From Oligoflexus sp. (GTDB lineage Bacteria; Bdellovibrionota_B; Oligoflexia; Oligoflexales; Oligoflexaceae), in contig JASLCY010000103.1 of NCBI GenBank assembly GCA_030151925.1, positions 1 to 6,057 of the forward strand: 6,057 nt of DNA, given 5' to 3'. This document shows positions 1 to 6,057 of the stretch, in pieces (within the stretch, counting starts at the first letter, position 1; each line of letters begins with the position of its first letter). The notes under the pieces are model-generated. The model did no database searches. It was not told the origin of the DNA and saw nothing but the letters and a program-made list of their open reading frames with translations. The translations under genes were made by a program, and so were the position numbers.

Positions 1-36
1 GTGAAGCCCCAGGACGCGGAAGCCCTGGGGCTTCAC
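1..36. repeat. 13-bp perfect inverted repeat with 10-nt loop at the sequence edge
   Basis: Positions 1-13 (GTGAAGCCCCAGG) are the exact reverse complement of 24-36, around a 10-nt loop at 14-23. The repeat begins at the first base of the window, so its true arm length is unknown. It looks like a terminator stem, but it sits inside the open DUF790 frame and no T-tract is visible on either side. The likelier explanations are a coding-sequence hairpin, a local inversion or a fold-back artefact at a contig end. Confidence 0.85.
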
Positions 37-96
37 GTATTTCGGGAAGATCTTATCGCCCCGACCTGTGAACTTGAGTAGGTCTTTGGTAAGCAT
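1..96 (-). CDS. N-terminal fragment of a DUF790 / Bax1-like nuclease, running off the left edge
   Basis: An ATG at 96..94 opens a frame with no stop for all 32 codons to the window edge, beginning MLTKDLLKFTGRGDKIFPKY. This N-terminus resembles DUF790 proteins (Bax1 in archaea), which as I remember start with an ML-x-x-DLL motif, a basic stretch and then a P-x-(Y/F)-(V/L) segment. Bax1 is a metal-dependent RecB-like nuclease that binds XPB helicase and cuts DNA near bubbles and junctions. The catalytic part is outside the window. The ATG lies inside the 3' end of the helicase gene, in another frame, with a 44-nt overlap, so translation is probably coupled. The upstream Shine-Dalgarno is weak (AGGCAG about 6 nt before the ATG). 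The family call is from memory on a short segment, but the XPB neighbour is the expected partner. Residues 25 to 28 are suspect because they fall in the loop of an edge inverted repeat. Confidence 0.68.
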   Translation of the reverse strand, partial: MLTKDLLKFTGRGDKIFPKYVKPQGFRVLGLH

Positions 97-1450
97 GATG
101 CTGCCTGCGCCTTTTGTTGATGGAGACTTCGCTCGTATCCTTGGAGACCACTTCGTAAAGCACCGCGCGTTTCCCTTCCTGGTGGCGAAGGATGCGCCCC
201 AGCCTCTGCACGTGCTCCCGCACCGCGCCGCTGCCGGATATCACGATGCCGACGCTGGCTTCGGGGACGTCGACGCCTTCGTTCAGGACCTTAGAGGTCA
301 CGAGCACATCGAGCTCGCCGCTGCGGAAGGCCTCGAGCATCCTCTTGCGCTCCTTGGGCTTCGTGAGATGCGTGAGCACCGGCAGCACATAGCGTTTCCC
401 GATGGAGTAGGCCGTGGCGTTATCGTTCGTGAAGACGATGATGCGCTCCCCCGGGTGGTCCTGCATGATCTTCCAGAGCTCGCGGATCTTGCCTTCCGAG
501 GACTGCGCGAGGGCTTTTTGCTCGCGATAGGCCTCCAAAGCGGCTTTGCCGCCGGGAAGGACAGCCGCCCGGCGCAGGAAGTTCCGCCAGCCGTCGGGAG
601 CCGAGAAATCCACGCCGCTGGAGCGGACGAACTTCGTGTAGATGCTGCGCGCGGCCTGGTAGCGCTCCCTCTCGATATCGGTCAGCGGCACTTCGATATT
701 CACGACGTCGTAGGGCGCGAGCACGTCCGATACCATCTCGCGGATCTTGCCTTCGTAACAGAGGTCGCCGACGAGATGATAAAGCAGCTCCTCGCGGCCG
801 TCCGCGCGTTCCACCGTCGCCGACAGGCCGAGGCGGAAAGGAGCGATCGCCGCGCGGGCTATCATCTGATACTGGGAGGCCGGCAGATGATGGCATTCAT
901 CGAATACGAGCAGCCCGAAGCGGTTCCCGAGCGTTTCGATCATGAGGCTCGCGGAGTCGTAGGTCGCGACCGTGATCGGCTCCGGCGTCCTATAGCCTCC
1001 TCCGAGCAGGCCGATAGGCCCTGGGAAAAAGCGTTCCAAGACCTTCTGCCACTGGAGCAGGAGATCGATCGTCGGCACGACCACGAGCGTGGGGCGCTTC
1101 GTCTGCGCGATCGCCATCACGGCGAGTATCGTCTTCCCCGCGCCGGTCGGCAAACACACCACGCCGCGCGCGCTTTGCTGCGTCCAGGCGTGGAGGGCCT
1201 TCTCCTGGTGCTCGCGGGGAACTATCGTTTCTTTGAGTTCGAGGGACAGCGCCTGGTAGTCTCGCGCCTGATCCACGAGCGGCATCTTCTCTTTTAAGGC
1301 CTCGAGTATGATCTCTCGATAAGAATGGGCCGGAGCGCGCCAGGCCTTGGTGCGCGTATCGAATTGAAAACCGGGCAGGCGCTCCCCCAGATCCGAATGC
1401 GGAGGATCGAGGACCAGAGTGCCCAGTTCAAACTTCAGCATCGTCTCCAT
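53..1450 (-). CDS. XPB-like superfamily 2 DNA helicase (DEAD/DEAH-box ATPase)
   Basis: This is an ATP-dependent SF2 helicase or translocase of the XPB/Rad25-like type, 465 aa. Numbering from the ATG at 1450, residues ~1-60 form a small N-terminal domain. An HQ-type Q motif is near 80-82, Walker A PTGAGKT at 101-107, motif Ia around VVVPTIDLLLQW at 123-134, the DEAH-type box DECHH at 184-188, and motif III SATVERADGRE at 210-220. A helical insert at ~255-320 matches the position of the XPB thumb. The second RecA domain carries IIVFTNDNATAY at 337-348, VLVTSKVLNEGVDVPEA at 382-398 and the motif VI core QRLGRILR at 415-422. The enzyme is complete, ending in a basic tail. A second ATG at 1441 gives MLKFELGTLVL, which resembles the usual family start; GGAG lies only 3 nt ahead of it, so the start is open between 1450 and 1441. 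The gene overlaps the membrane-protein gene upstream (23 nt) and the DUF790 gene downstream (44 nt). Archaeal XPB-Bax1 pairs act on damaged or bubble DNA; the bacterial role here is inferred. Confidence 0.93.
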   Translation of the reverse strand: METMLKFELGTLVLDPPHSDLGERLPGFQFDTRTKAWRAPAHSYREIILEALKEKMPLVDQARDYQALSLELKETIVPREHQEKALHAWTQQSARGVVCLPTGAGKTILAVMAIAQTKRPTLVVVPTIDLLLQWQKVLERFFPGPIGLLGGGYRTPEPITVATYDSASLMIETLGNRFGLLVFDECHHLPASQYQMIARAAIAPFRLGLSATVERADGREELLYHLVGDLCYEGKIREMVSDVLAPYDVVNIEVPLTDIERERYQAARSIYTKFVRSSGVDFSAPDGWRNFLRRAAVLPGGKAALEAYREQKALAQSSEGKIRELWKIMQDHPGERIIVFTNDNATAYSIGKRYVLPVLTHLTKPKERKRMLEAFRSGELDVLVTSKVLNEGVDVPEASVGIVISGSGAVREHVQRLGRILRHQEGKRAVLYEVVSKDTSEVSINKRRRQHHAYQRPTQVHRSGR

Positions 1451-1685
1451 CGCCGTTCTCGCCTCGCGTAAGGGATACGAAATACCGTTCGGCGCCTAGG
1501 GCCAAACCGAAGGCTATGATAGCCCCGCTGGAATAAATAAAGCTCACTTGCAGCCAAAAAGGCGGTTCCTTCATCGAAAAACGCTGAACGAGCCAGATGT
1601 TCCCGATGAGGACCTGAAAGATGAAACCCGCGGCTATAAATTTGGACCAGATCGATTTCCGCCACGTTTTCGCGGGTTTATACAT
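1428..1685 (-). CDS. Small two-helix membrane protein of unknown function
   Basis: I do not recognise this 85-aa protein. It has a basic N-terminus (MYKPAKTWRKSIWSKF), a hydrophobic segment at ~12-33, a short polar turn containing KEPP at ~36-42, a second hydrophobic segment at ~43-66, and a charged tail ending GENGDGDDAEV. The positive N-terminus suggests both ends are cytoplasmic, with a helical hairpin in the inner membrane; this topology is inferred. It is probably real: the ATG at 1685 has a good Shine-Dalgarno (AGGTGG, 1697..1692, 6-nt spacer), the hydropathy is coherent, and its 3' end overlaps the helicase start by 23 nt, as in a coupled operon. It is the first gene after the efflux terminator and so appears to lead the helicase-nuclease unit. 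It has no signal-peptidase site and no motif that would give a function. Confidence 0.75.
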   Translation of the reverse strand: MYKPAKTWRKSIWSKFIAAGFIFQVLIGNIWLVQRFSMKEPPFWLQVSFIYSSGAIIAFGLALGAERYFVSLTRGENGDGDDAEV

Positions 1686-1691
1686 GAACTT

Positions 1692-1697
1692 CCACCT
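1692..1697 (-). promoter_or_regulatory. Ribosome binding site of the small membrane protein gene
   Basis: AGGTGG on the minus strand lies 6 nt before the ATG at 1685. It supports this start and the reality of the small gene. It falls in the 27-nt stretch between the terminator T-tract and the start codon. Confidence 0.65.
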
Positions 1698-1712
1698 AGC
1701 GCCCCTACCATG

Positions 1713-1741
1713 AAAAAAGCCCGGGACGATGCGTCCCGGGC
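1713..1741 (-). terminator. Rho-independent terminator of the efflux operon
   Basis: On the minus strand a 9-bp perfect stem, GCCCGGGAC paired with GTCCCGGGC, can extend to 10 bp with a 3-nt loop. It is followed directly by six T residues (positions 1718-1713). It lies 37 nt after the channel-gene stop. The plus strand has no T-tract on the other side, so it works only in the minus direction. It separates the efflux operon from the helicase unit, although the next gene starts only 28 nt later. Confidence 0.92.
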
Positions 1742-1777
1742 AGAAGTGTAATCGATAGGGCAGGAGTTGTCCCGACG

Positions 1778-3028
1778 CTATTTTGAAGGACTTGAAGTTC
1801 GCACGAGATCCTGGATCCCGCGCGCTATCAGATACTTCGCCTTCGCATCGATGAGGGCGGTCTGGTCCCTCGCCAGCAGGGACGAGGCTTCCCGCAAATC
1901 GGTCAGAGAACCTTCGGAATTCGTATAACGCTCCTTCGCGAGGGCGAAGGCCTTCTTCGAATCCTTGATGCGTTTCTGCGCGTGGAACAGCCGAGCTTCC
2001 GCGGCCGCCCTCTCCTCCGAGAGCTTCAGGTCGCTCCTCTGCAGCTCCAGCCGCCGCGACTCGGCCTGAGCCTGGTACGAGGCGATCAGGGCGTCGCTGC
2101 GCGAGATCTCGTGATCGCGGGCTGAACCGTCGTAAAGGGGCATGGAGATCGCAAGGCCCACGGCGTAGTTCTTCTCATCGACGAGCCGCGCCTTCTCCAT
2201 GTCGCCGACCGTGACGAGAGCGCTCACTTTCGGGAGGAGCTGGCGCTTGACCATCTCCTTGCGTTTCCCTTCCGCCTTGGCCTCCGACTTCACCACTTCG
2301 ATATAGGGATGGGTGTCGAAGGTCTCGGCTCCCGGTTGCGAAGGATTCACTTCCGGCAGGTAGGAGCAGCTCACGCTGGGTTTGCCGACGAGGAGGCTGA
2401 GGGCCTGCTCGGATTGCTTCAGGCGGGCGAGCTGCTCGTCCCGGGCCGTGATGATATCCTCGACCTGGGCGTCGGCCAGATATCTGTCGACCACCGATCT
2501 CTGACCGGTCTTGACGAAGCCCTTCACTTCCTCGCTGATGCCGCGCGTCTGCTTCAGCAGGCCTTCATAGAGGTCGCGGAGGGTCGCGAGGCGCTCGCAA
2601 TCGTAGAAGTTCGTGAGCGCCGCGATTTTCACGTTTTGGCGTTCGATCGCCGTCTCGAGCTTCTTCGTCTGCACTTCCTGCTCGGAGGCCGCGACCCGGC
2701 TCTTCGCTTCGCCGAAATCGAGGAGGGTCTGCTGAGCCACGAGGCCCACGGCCCATCCCGAACGATAGGGAGAACCCATGATGCCGCCCGCTCCCAGGTA
2801 ACCCGTCGTCCCGGGGAAGCCGTAGCTGTCGATCGCCTGCAGGTCGACCCGCGGCTTCTCGCGGCTTTCCTCGACGCCCACGCTTTCACCGGCCGCCTGC
2901 TCCAGCAGCCTTTTCTGCTTCACCGAAGGGCTCATGCTCTCGGCGGCGGAAAGGGTTTCATCAAGCGTCAAAGACTGCGCTAAAGCCGTATTGCCGACTA
3001 GCAAAGTGAGAAATAGGAGATGTTTCAT
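1778..3028 (-). CDS. TolC / OEP-family outer-membrane efflux channel protein
   Basis: This is the outer-membrane channel of a tripartite efflux system. It trimerises to form a tunnel from the periplasm to the outside. The frame opens at GTG 3034, followed by ATGs at 3031 and 3028. The Shine-Dalgarno GGAGG (3040..3036) is 7 nt before the last ATG, 4 nt before the middle one and 1 nt before the GTG, so 3028 is preferred (416 aa). The protein begins with a signal peptide, MKHLLFLTLLVGNTALA, probably cleaved before Q. There is no lipobox cysteine, so it is not an OprM-type lipoprotein. Two OEP repeats are visible (numbered from the GTG). The first runs ~22-217, with a strand at GWAVGLVAQQTLLDFGEA and coiled-coil helices after it. 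The second runs ~240-412, with the typical YAVGLAISMPLYDGSAR strand at 290-306 followed by long charged helices. Length and layout are normal. The start touches the RND stop codon, so the two genes are translationally coupled. The substrate cannot be told from the sequence. Confidence 0.93.
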   Translation of the reverse strand: MKHLLFLTLLVGNTALAQSLTLDETLSAAESMSPSVKQKRLLEQAAGESVGVEESREKPRVDLQAIDSYGFPGTTGYLGAGGIMGSPYRSGWAVGLVAQQTLLDFGEAKSRVAASEQEVQTKKLETAIERQNVKIAALTNFYDCERLATLRDLYEGLLKQTRGISEEVKGFVKTGQRSVVDRYLADAQVEDIITARDEQLARLKQSEQALSLLVGKPSVSCSYLPEVNPSQPGAETFDTHPYIEVVKSEAKAEGKRKEMVKRQLLPKVSALVTVGDMEKARLVDEKNYAVGLAISMPLYDGSARDHEISRSDALIASYQAQAESRRLELQRSDLKLSEERAAAEARLFHAQKRIKDSKKAFALAKERYTNSEGSLTDLREASSLLARDQTALIDAKAKYLIARGIQDLVRTSSPSK

Positions 3029-3030
3029 CA

Positions 3031-6000
3031 TCACGCCTCCGCTGCTATGAAGGGGGCATCGACTTCATCTTCCCGGCTCGTCTCGTCGCTCGGCTTCTCG
3101 CCCTTGGCCTTGATGAAGAGGCTCACCAGGATGGGCACGATAAAGAGAGTGAGGATCGTAGACAGGAGCTGGCCGCCGATGACGGCTCGCCCGAGAGGGA
3201 TGTTCGCTTCCGAGCCGTGCCCGACGCCCACGGCCATGGGGATGAGGCCCAGCATAGAAGCCAATGAAGTCATCATGATAGGCCGGAGCCGAGCGATGGC
3301 TCCGGTGATGATCGCAGCATGCACGCCTTCTCCGGAGTCGATCTTCTTCAGGATGAATTGGATGAGCAGGACGCCGTTCGCCACCGCGATCCCTATCATG
3401 AAGATCGCGCCGATCGCCGCCTGGATGCTGAAGTAGGTATGCGTCAGGGCCAGCATCACGATGATGCCCACGAGACCCATCGGAACGGTGAGCATGATGA
3501 TCACGGGCACGCCGAACGAGCGGAACTGAACGACGAGGATGAGGTAGACGAGGACGGCCGCGAGGACGAACCCGCCCGCGAGCTTCGAAATCGATTTCTT
3601 CATCTCCGCGACTTCGCCTCGGACTTCCACCGTATAACCTTTGGGGATCGTCATCGTCTTGACGAGATTGTTGATATCCTGCGACAGGTAGCCGATGTCA
3701 CGGCCCTGGGCGTCGAGGAACACATCGACGACGGACCTGAGGTTCACGTGGTTGATCTCGCTGGCTCCCTTGCTTTTCGAGATCTTGGCGATTCGCCCAA
3801 GAGGGATCGAACGGCTCTGCTTCGCCCCCGTGATGGAGATGTTCTTGAACGCTTCGAGGTCGGTGATCTTCGATTCCGGGAACTGCACGCCCAGGAGGTA
3901 GTCGACGCCCGACTTCGGATCGACCCAGATCGCCGGGTTGAAGGTCGAGCTGCCGCTCACGGCGCTCACGATGCTCTTGATCGCCTCGTCGGTGGTGACG
4001 CCCAGAGAGCCGGCCGCCTTTCGATCGATCTGCAGGTTGATCTGCGGCGCGTCGAGCCGCTGCTGAACACGCACGTCCACGGCGCCCGCGAAGCCTTTGA
4101 TCTTTTGCGCGAGGCCTTCGGCGAGCTCATGGCTCGTCTCGAAGTTCGGGCCTTCGATCTGCACGTCGATCGGCGAGCGCAGGCCGCCGTTCAAAGCTGA
4201 GGTCAGGAGGCCGCCGAGCTCTATGCCCATCTCGACGTTCGGATACTCTTTGGCGACCTTTTCCCTAATGATCTTCGCATAGTACTGCGAAGTGTTCTTG
4301 CGATTCTCCTTGAGCTCGACGTTGAAGAAGACGTCCTGCGTACCGCTGTTAGGCGTGAAAGCCGCGGGGAAGCCGTAATACACGCCGGAGTTGCTGATGA
4401 TCATCTCGAGATCTTCCGCCGGTATCCACTCCCGCAGCCTTTTCTCGAACGCGTTGGCGAATTCCGCGGTCTTTTCGATACGCGTGCCCGTGGCCAGGCG
4501 CATATCGATCTGCAGGTTGCCCGAGTCCGCTCTGGGGAAGAGCTCGAAGCCGATCTTACTGTAGAGCGTGGTGCCGAGGCCCAGGCCGACCAGCACGACG
4601 GCGAGGATAAAGAAGCGGAAACGCAGCGCCTTGTTCAGCAGCCAGCCGTAGAAGGCCTGCACATGGTCGAGGCCGCGGAGGAAGATATTGAGGATCTTCT
4701 TCGCCAATCCCCCTTCGTTGTTCCGGAGGAAGCGGGAGCTGAAGAGCGGGATCACCGTCATCGCCGTGAGGTAGGAGCCGATCATCGCGAAGGTCACGGA
4801 TTTCGCGAGAGCGCTGAAGAGCACGTTGATGATGCCCGTAAGGAACACGACCGGGAAGAAGACGACGAGGGTGGCGAGAGTCGCCGACAGGACCGGCAAA
4901 GCCACCTCGCTTGCGCCTTCCAAGGCCGCCTGGAACGGCGGCAGCCCTTCGTCGAGCTTATGCATGATGTTCTCGATCACCACGATGGAGTTGTCGACGA
5001 GCACGCCGATCGAAAGCGCCAGGCCTCCGAGCGTCATGGCGTTGATCGATTGCCCCGCAGCCTTGAGGCAAAGGAAGGCGAAGAGCAGGGAGAGCGGCAG
5101 GGACAGGAGTATCGCGAACGTCGCGGAAACACTGCCCAGGAAGAAGAGCACCATGATCGCCGCGAGGCCGCCGCCGAGTATCGTCTCGTCGGTGATGCTC
5201 TCGATAGCGTGGCGAATGAAGGACGATTGGTCGGCTACGACCTTCAAATCGATGCCTTTGAGGCGATCTTTCAGCTTCTCGATCGAGGCCTTGACGTCGT
5301 CGACGACCTGGATGGAGTTCGCGCCGGGCTGACGATAGAGCGGCACGTAGACCTGAGGTTTGCCATCGATGCGGACCATGTTGGTTTGGATCTTGCTCGC
5401 GTCCTTCACGAGGCCGATGTCGTTCATCATTACGGTGACGCCGTTTTCCGAACGAAGCGGGAAATCGCCGATCTCGGCTATATCGTCGACGCTGCCGTTA
5501 CTCAGGATCTGGTAATCGGTGTCGCCGACCTTGAGGTTCCCGGATGGGACGAAGGTCTCCAGGCGGGTGATGCGATCGATGACTTCCAGGGGCGAGAAGT
5601 TGAATTTCTTGAGTTTCTGCGGATCCAGATAAGCGATGATCTGCCGCTCCGATCCACCCATAACGGTCGGCGCCATCGCGCCCGGCACCGATTGTATCGA
5701 GTTCCTCACCTCATAACGCGCGGTATCGTAAAGGTCCTTTTCCGCCTTGTCTCCGCCGACCGCAACCAGCGCCAGGGGGATGGCCGCCATGGGGTCGAAG
5801 GGCAGGATCAACGGCGGTTGCGTACCCGGAGGCAGGCGCCTCAGGACCGACATCACCAGCGACGTCGTCTGCGAGATCGCAGTGTTGAGATCCGTACCGG
5901 CGTTGAAGAAGTTCTTGACGATACTCACGCCGACCAGGGACTTGCTCTCCTGGCGCTCGATGCCGATCGCCTGTCCCGTGTAACGCTCGAAACGCGCGCT

Positions 6001-6057
6001 GAGGTTCTTCTCCACGTGCTCCACGGGCATGCCTGAATAGAACGAGAGGATCTGAAT
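3031..6057 (-). CDS. RND-family efflux pump permease (AcrB/ACR_tran type), 5' end missing
   Basis: This is the inner-membrane, proton-driven pump of a tripartite efflux system. The frame is open to the right edge. Nine in-frame codons (IQILSFYSG) precede the internal ATG at 6030 and match the conserved RND stretch after TM1, so that ATG is not the start. About 40 residues with TM1 are missing; 1008 residues are seen, fitting a usual length near 1050. Numbering from the 6030 Met: first porter domain ~1-285, TM2-TM6 ~286-435, TM7 ~472-492, second porter domain ~493-815, TM8-TM12 ~816-972, then a charged cytoplasmic tail. Conserved marks include PPGTQPPLI (67-75), the TM4 motif VLVDNSIVVIEN (343-354) and RPIMMTSLASMLGLIPMAVG (916-935). 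The TM4 pair is Asp346-Asn347, where AcrB has Asp-Asp, and the AcrB Lys940 position is Ala884 (GIAVANGVLL). This resembles RND clades other than classical AcrB. An adaptor gene is expected upstream. The substrate is unknown: an HAE-like drug or lipophile exporter is likelier than a metal pump, but this is inferred. Confidence 0.95.
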   Translation of the reverse strand: MQILSFYSGMPVEHVEKNLSARFERYTGQAIGIERQESKSLVGVSIVKNFFNAGTDLNTAISQTTSLVMSVLRRLPPGTQPPLILPFDPMAAIPLALVAVGGDKAEKDLYDTARYEVRNSIQSVPGAMAPTVMGGSERQIIAYLDPQKLKKFNFSPLEVIDRITRLETFVPSGNLKVGDTDYQILSNGSVDDIAEIGDFPLRSENGVTVMMNDIGLVKDASKIQTNMVRIDGKPQVYVPLYRQPGANSIQVVDDVKASIEKLKDRLKGIDLKVVADQSSFIRHAIESITDETILGGGLAAIMVLFFLGSVSATFAILLSLPLSLLFAFLCLKAAGQSINAMTLGGLALSIGVLVDNSIVVIENIMHKLDEGLPPFQAALEGASEVALPVLSATLATLVVFFPVVFLTGIINVLFSALAKSVTFAMIGSYLTAMTVIPLFSSRFLRNNEGGLAKKILNIFLRGLDHVQAFYGWLLNKALRFRFFILAVVLVGLGLGTTLYSKIGFELFPRADSGNLQIDMRLATGTRIEKTAEFANAFEKRLREWIPAEDLEMIISNSGVYYGFPAAFTPNSGTQDVFFNVELKENRKNTSQYYAKIIREKVAKEYPNVEMGIELGGLLTSALNGGLRSPIDVQIEGPNFETSHELAEGLAQKIKGFAGAVDVRVQQRLDAPQINLQIDRKAAGSLGVTTDEAIKSIVSAVSGSSTFNPAIWVDPKSGVDYLLGVQFPESKITDLEAFKNISITGAKQSRSIPLGRIAKISKSKGASEINHVNLRSVVDVFLDAQGRDIGYLSQDINNLVKTMTIPKGYTVEVRGEVAEMKKSISKLAGGFVLAAVLVYLILVVQFRSFGVPVIIMLTVPMGLVGIIVMLALTHTYFSIQAAIGAIFMIGIAVANGVLLIQFILKKIDSGEGVHAAIITGAIARLRPIMMTSLASMLGLIPMAVGVGHGSEANIPLGRAVIGGQLLSTILTLFIVPILVSLFIKAKGEKPSDETSREDEVDAPFIAAEA
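3036..3040 (-). promoter_or_regulatory. Ribosome binding site deciding the TolC-like start
   Basis: GGAGG on the minus strand lies within the last codons of the RND gene. Spacing is 1 nt to the GTG at 3034, 4 nt to the ATG at 3031 and 7 nt to the ATG at 3028. The last spacing is the normal one and favours the start at 3028. Confidence 0.7.

Noticed and set aside
1..36. Rho-independent terminator after the helicase
   Set aside because: There is a strong stem but no visible T-tract, and it lies inside the open DUF790-like frame that overlaps the helicase end.
68..1297. Long plus-strand open frame (409 aa) opposite the helicase
   Set aside because: It lies antisense to a gene with complete helicase motifs. 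The translation is rich in Arg, His, Asp and Ala with no recognisable domain, typical of a shadow frame in GC-rich DNA.
1435..1665. Alternative minus-strand 76-aa frame overlapping the small membrane protein
   Set aside because: It has no ribosome binding site and an Arg-rich, incoherent translation. The 85-aa frame has a good ribosome binding site and clear membrane helices.
2309..2983. Plus-strand open frame (224 aa) opposite the TolC-like gene
   Set aside because: It is antisense to a complete OEP protein with a signal peptide, and has no motif of its own.
3319..4200. Plus-strand open frame (293 aa) opposite the RND gene
   Set aside because: Same charged, motif-free shadow composition, antisense to well conserved RND porter-domain and transmembrane segments.
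6028..6030. ATG at 6030 as the true start of the RND gene
   Set aside because: Upstream in-frame codons encode IQILSFYSG, the conserved RND segment before this Met. The first membrane helix would otherwise be absent, so the gene is truncated by the window edge.
4663..6036. Long plus-strand open frame (457 aa) opposite the RND gene
   Set aside because: It mirrors the RND codons, and its composition is low-complexity Glu, Arg, His and Asp. Transmembrane coding on the other strand explains it.

Overview
The window is one GC-rich bacterial stretch in which every real gene is on the minus strand, so it is read from right to left. A TolC-type outer-membrane channel with a signal peptide next to an RND pump means a double-membrane (Gram-negative type) cell. 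Nothing in the sequence fixes the phylum; a deltaproteobacterial or Bdellovibrionota-like source is a guess.

Right part (6057 to 1778), efflux operon. It opens inside an RND inner-membrane pump whose first ~40 codons lie beyond the right edge. The pump gene is followed with a 1-nt overlap or a 2-nt gap by an OEP/TolC-family outer-membrane channel. A periplasmic adaptor gene would be expected upstream, outside the window. The operon ends at a textbook rho-independent terminator (1741 to 1713).

Left part (1685 to 1), a tightly packed second unit. It contains an 85-aa two-helix membrane protein that I do not recognise, then an XPB-like SF2 helicase overlapping it by 23 nt. At the extreme left is the start of a third gene, overlapping the helicase 3' end by 44 nt in another frame. 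Its first residues (MLTKDLLKF...) look like the DUF790/Bax1 nuclease family, the known partner of XPB helicases. I therefore read this as a bacterial XPB-Bax1 DNA-processing pair led by a small membrane protein. This is the most interesting part of the window.

The first 36 nt form a 13-bp perfect inverted repeat with a 10-nt loop that reaches the very edge of the sequence. It lies inside the DUF790 reading frame. Reading the loop in the opposite orientation gives a protein closer to the family pattern as I remember it. That hints at a fold-back or inversion artefact at a contig end, or at a real micro-inversion. No tRNA, rRNA, CRISPR array, insertion sequence or attachment site was seen. The only intergenic gap is 92 nt (1686 to 1777).
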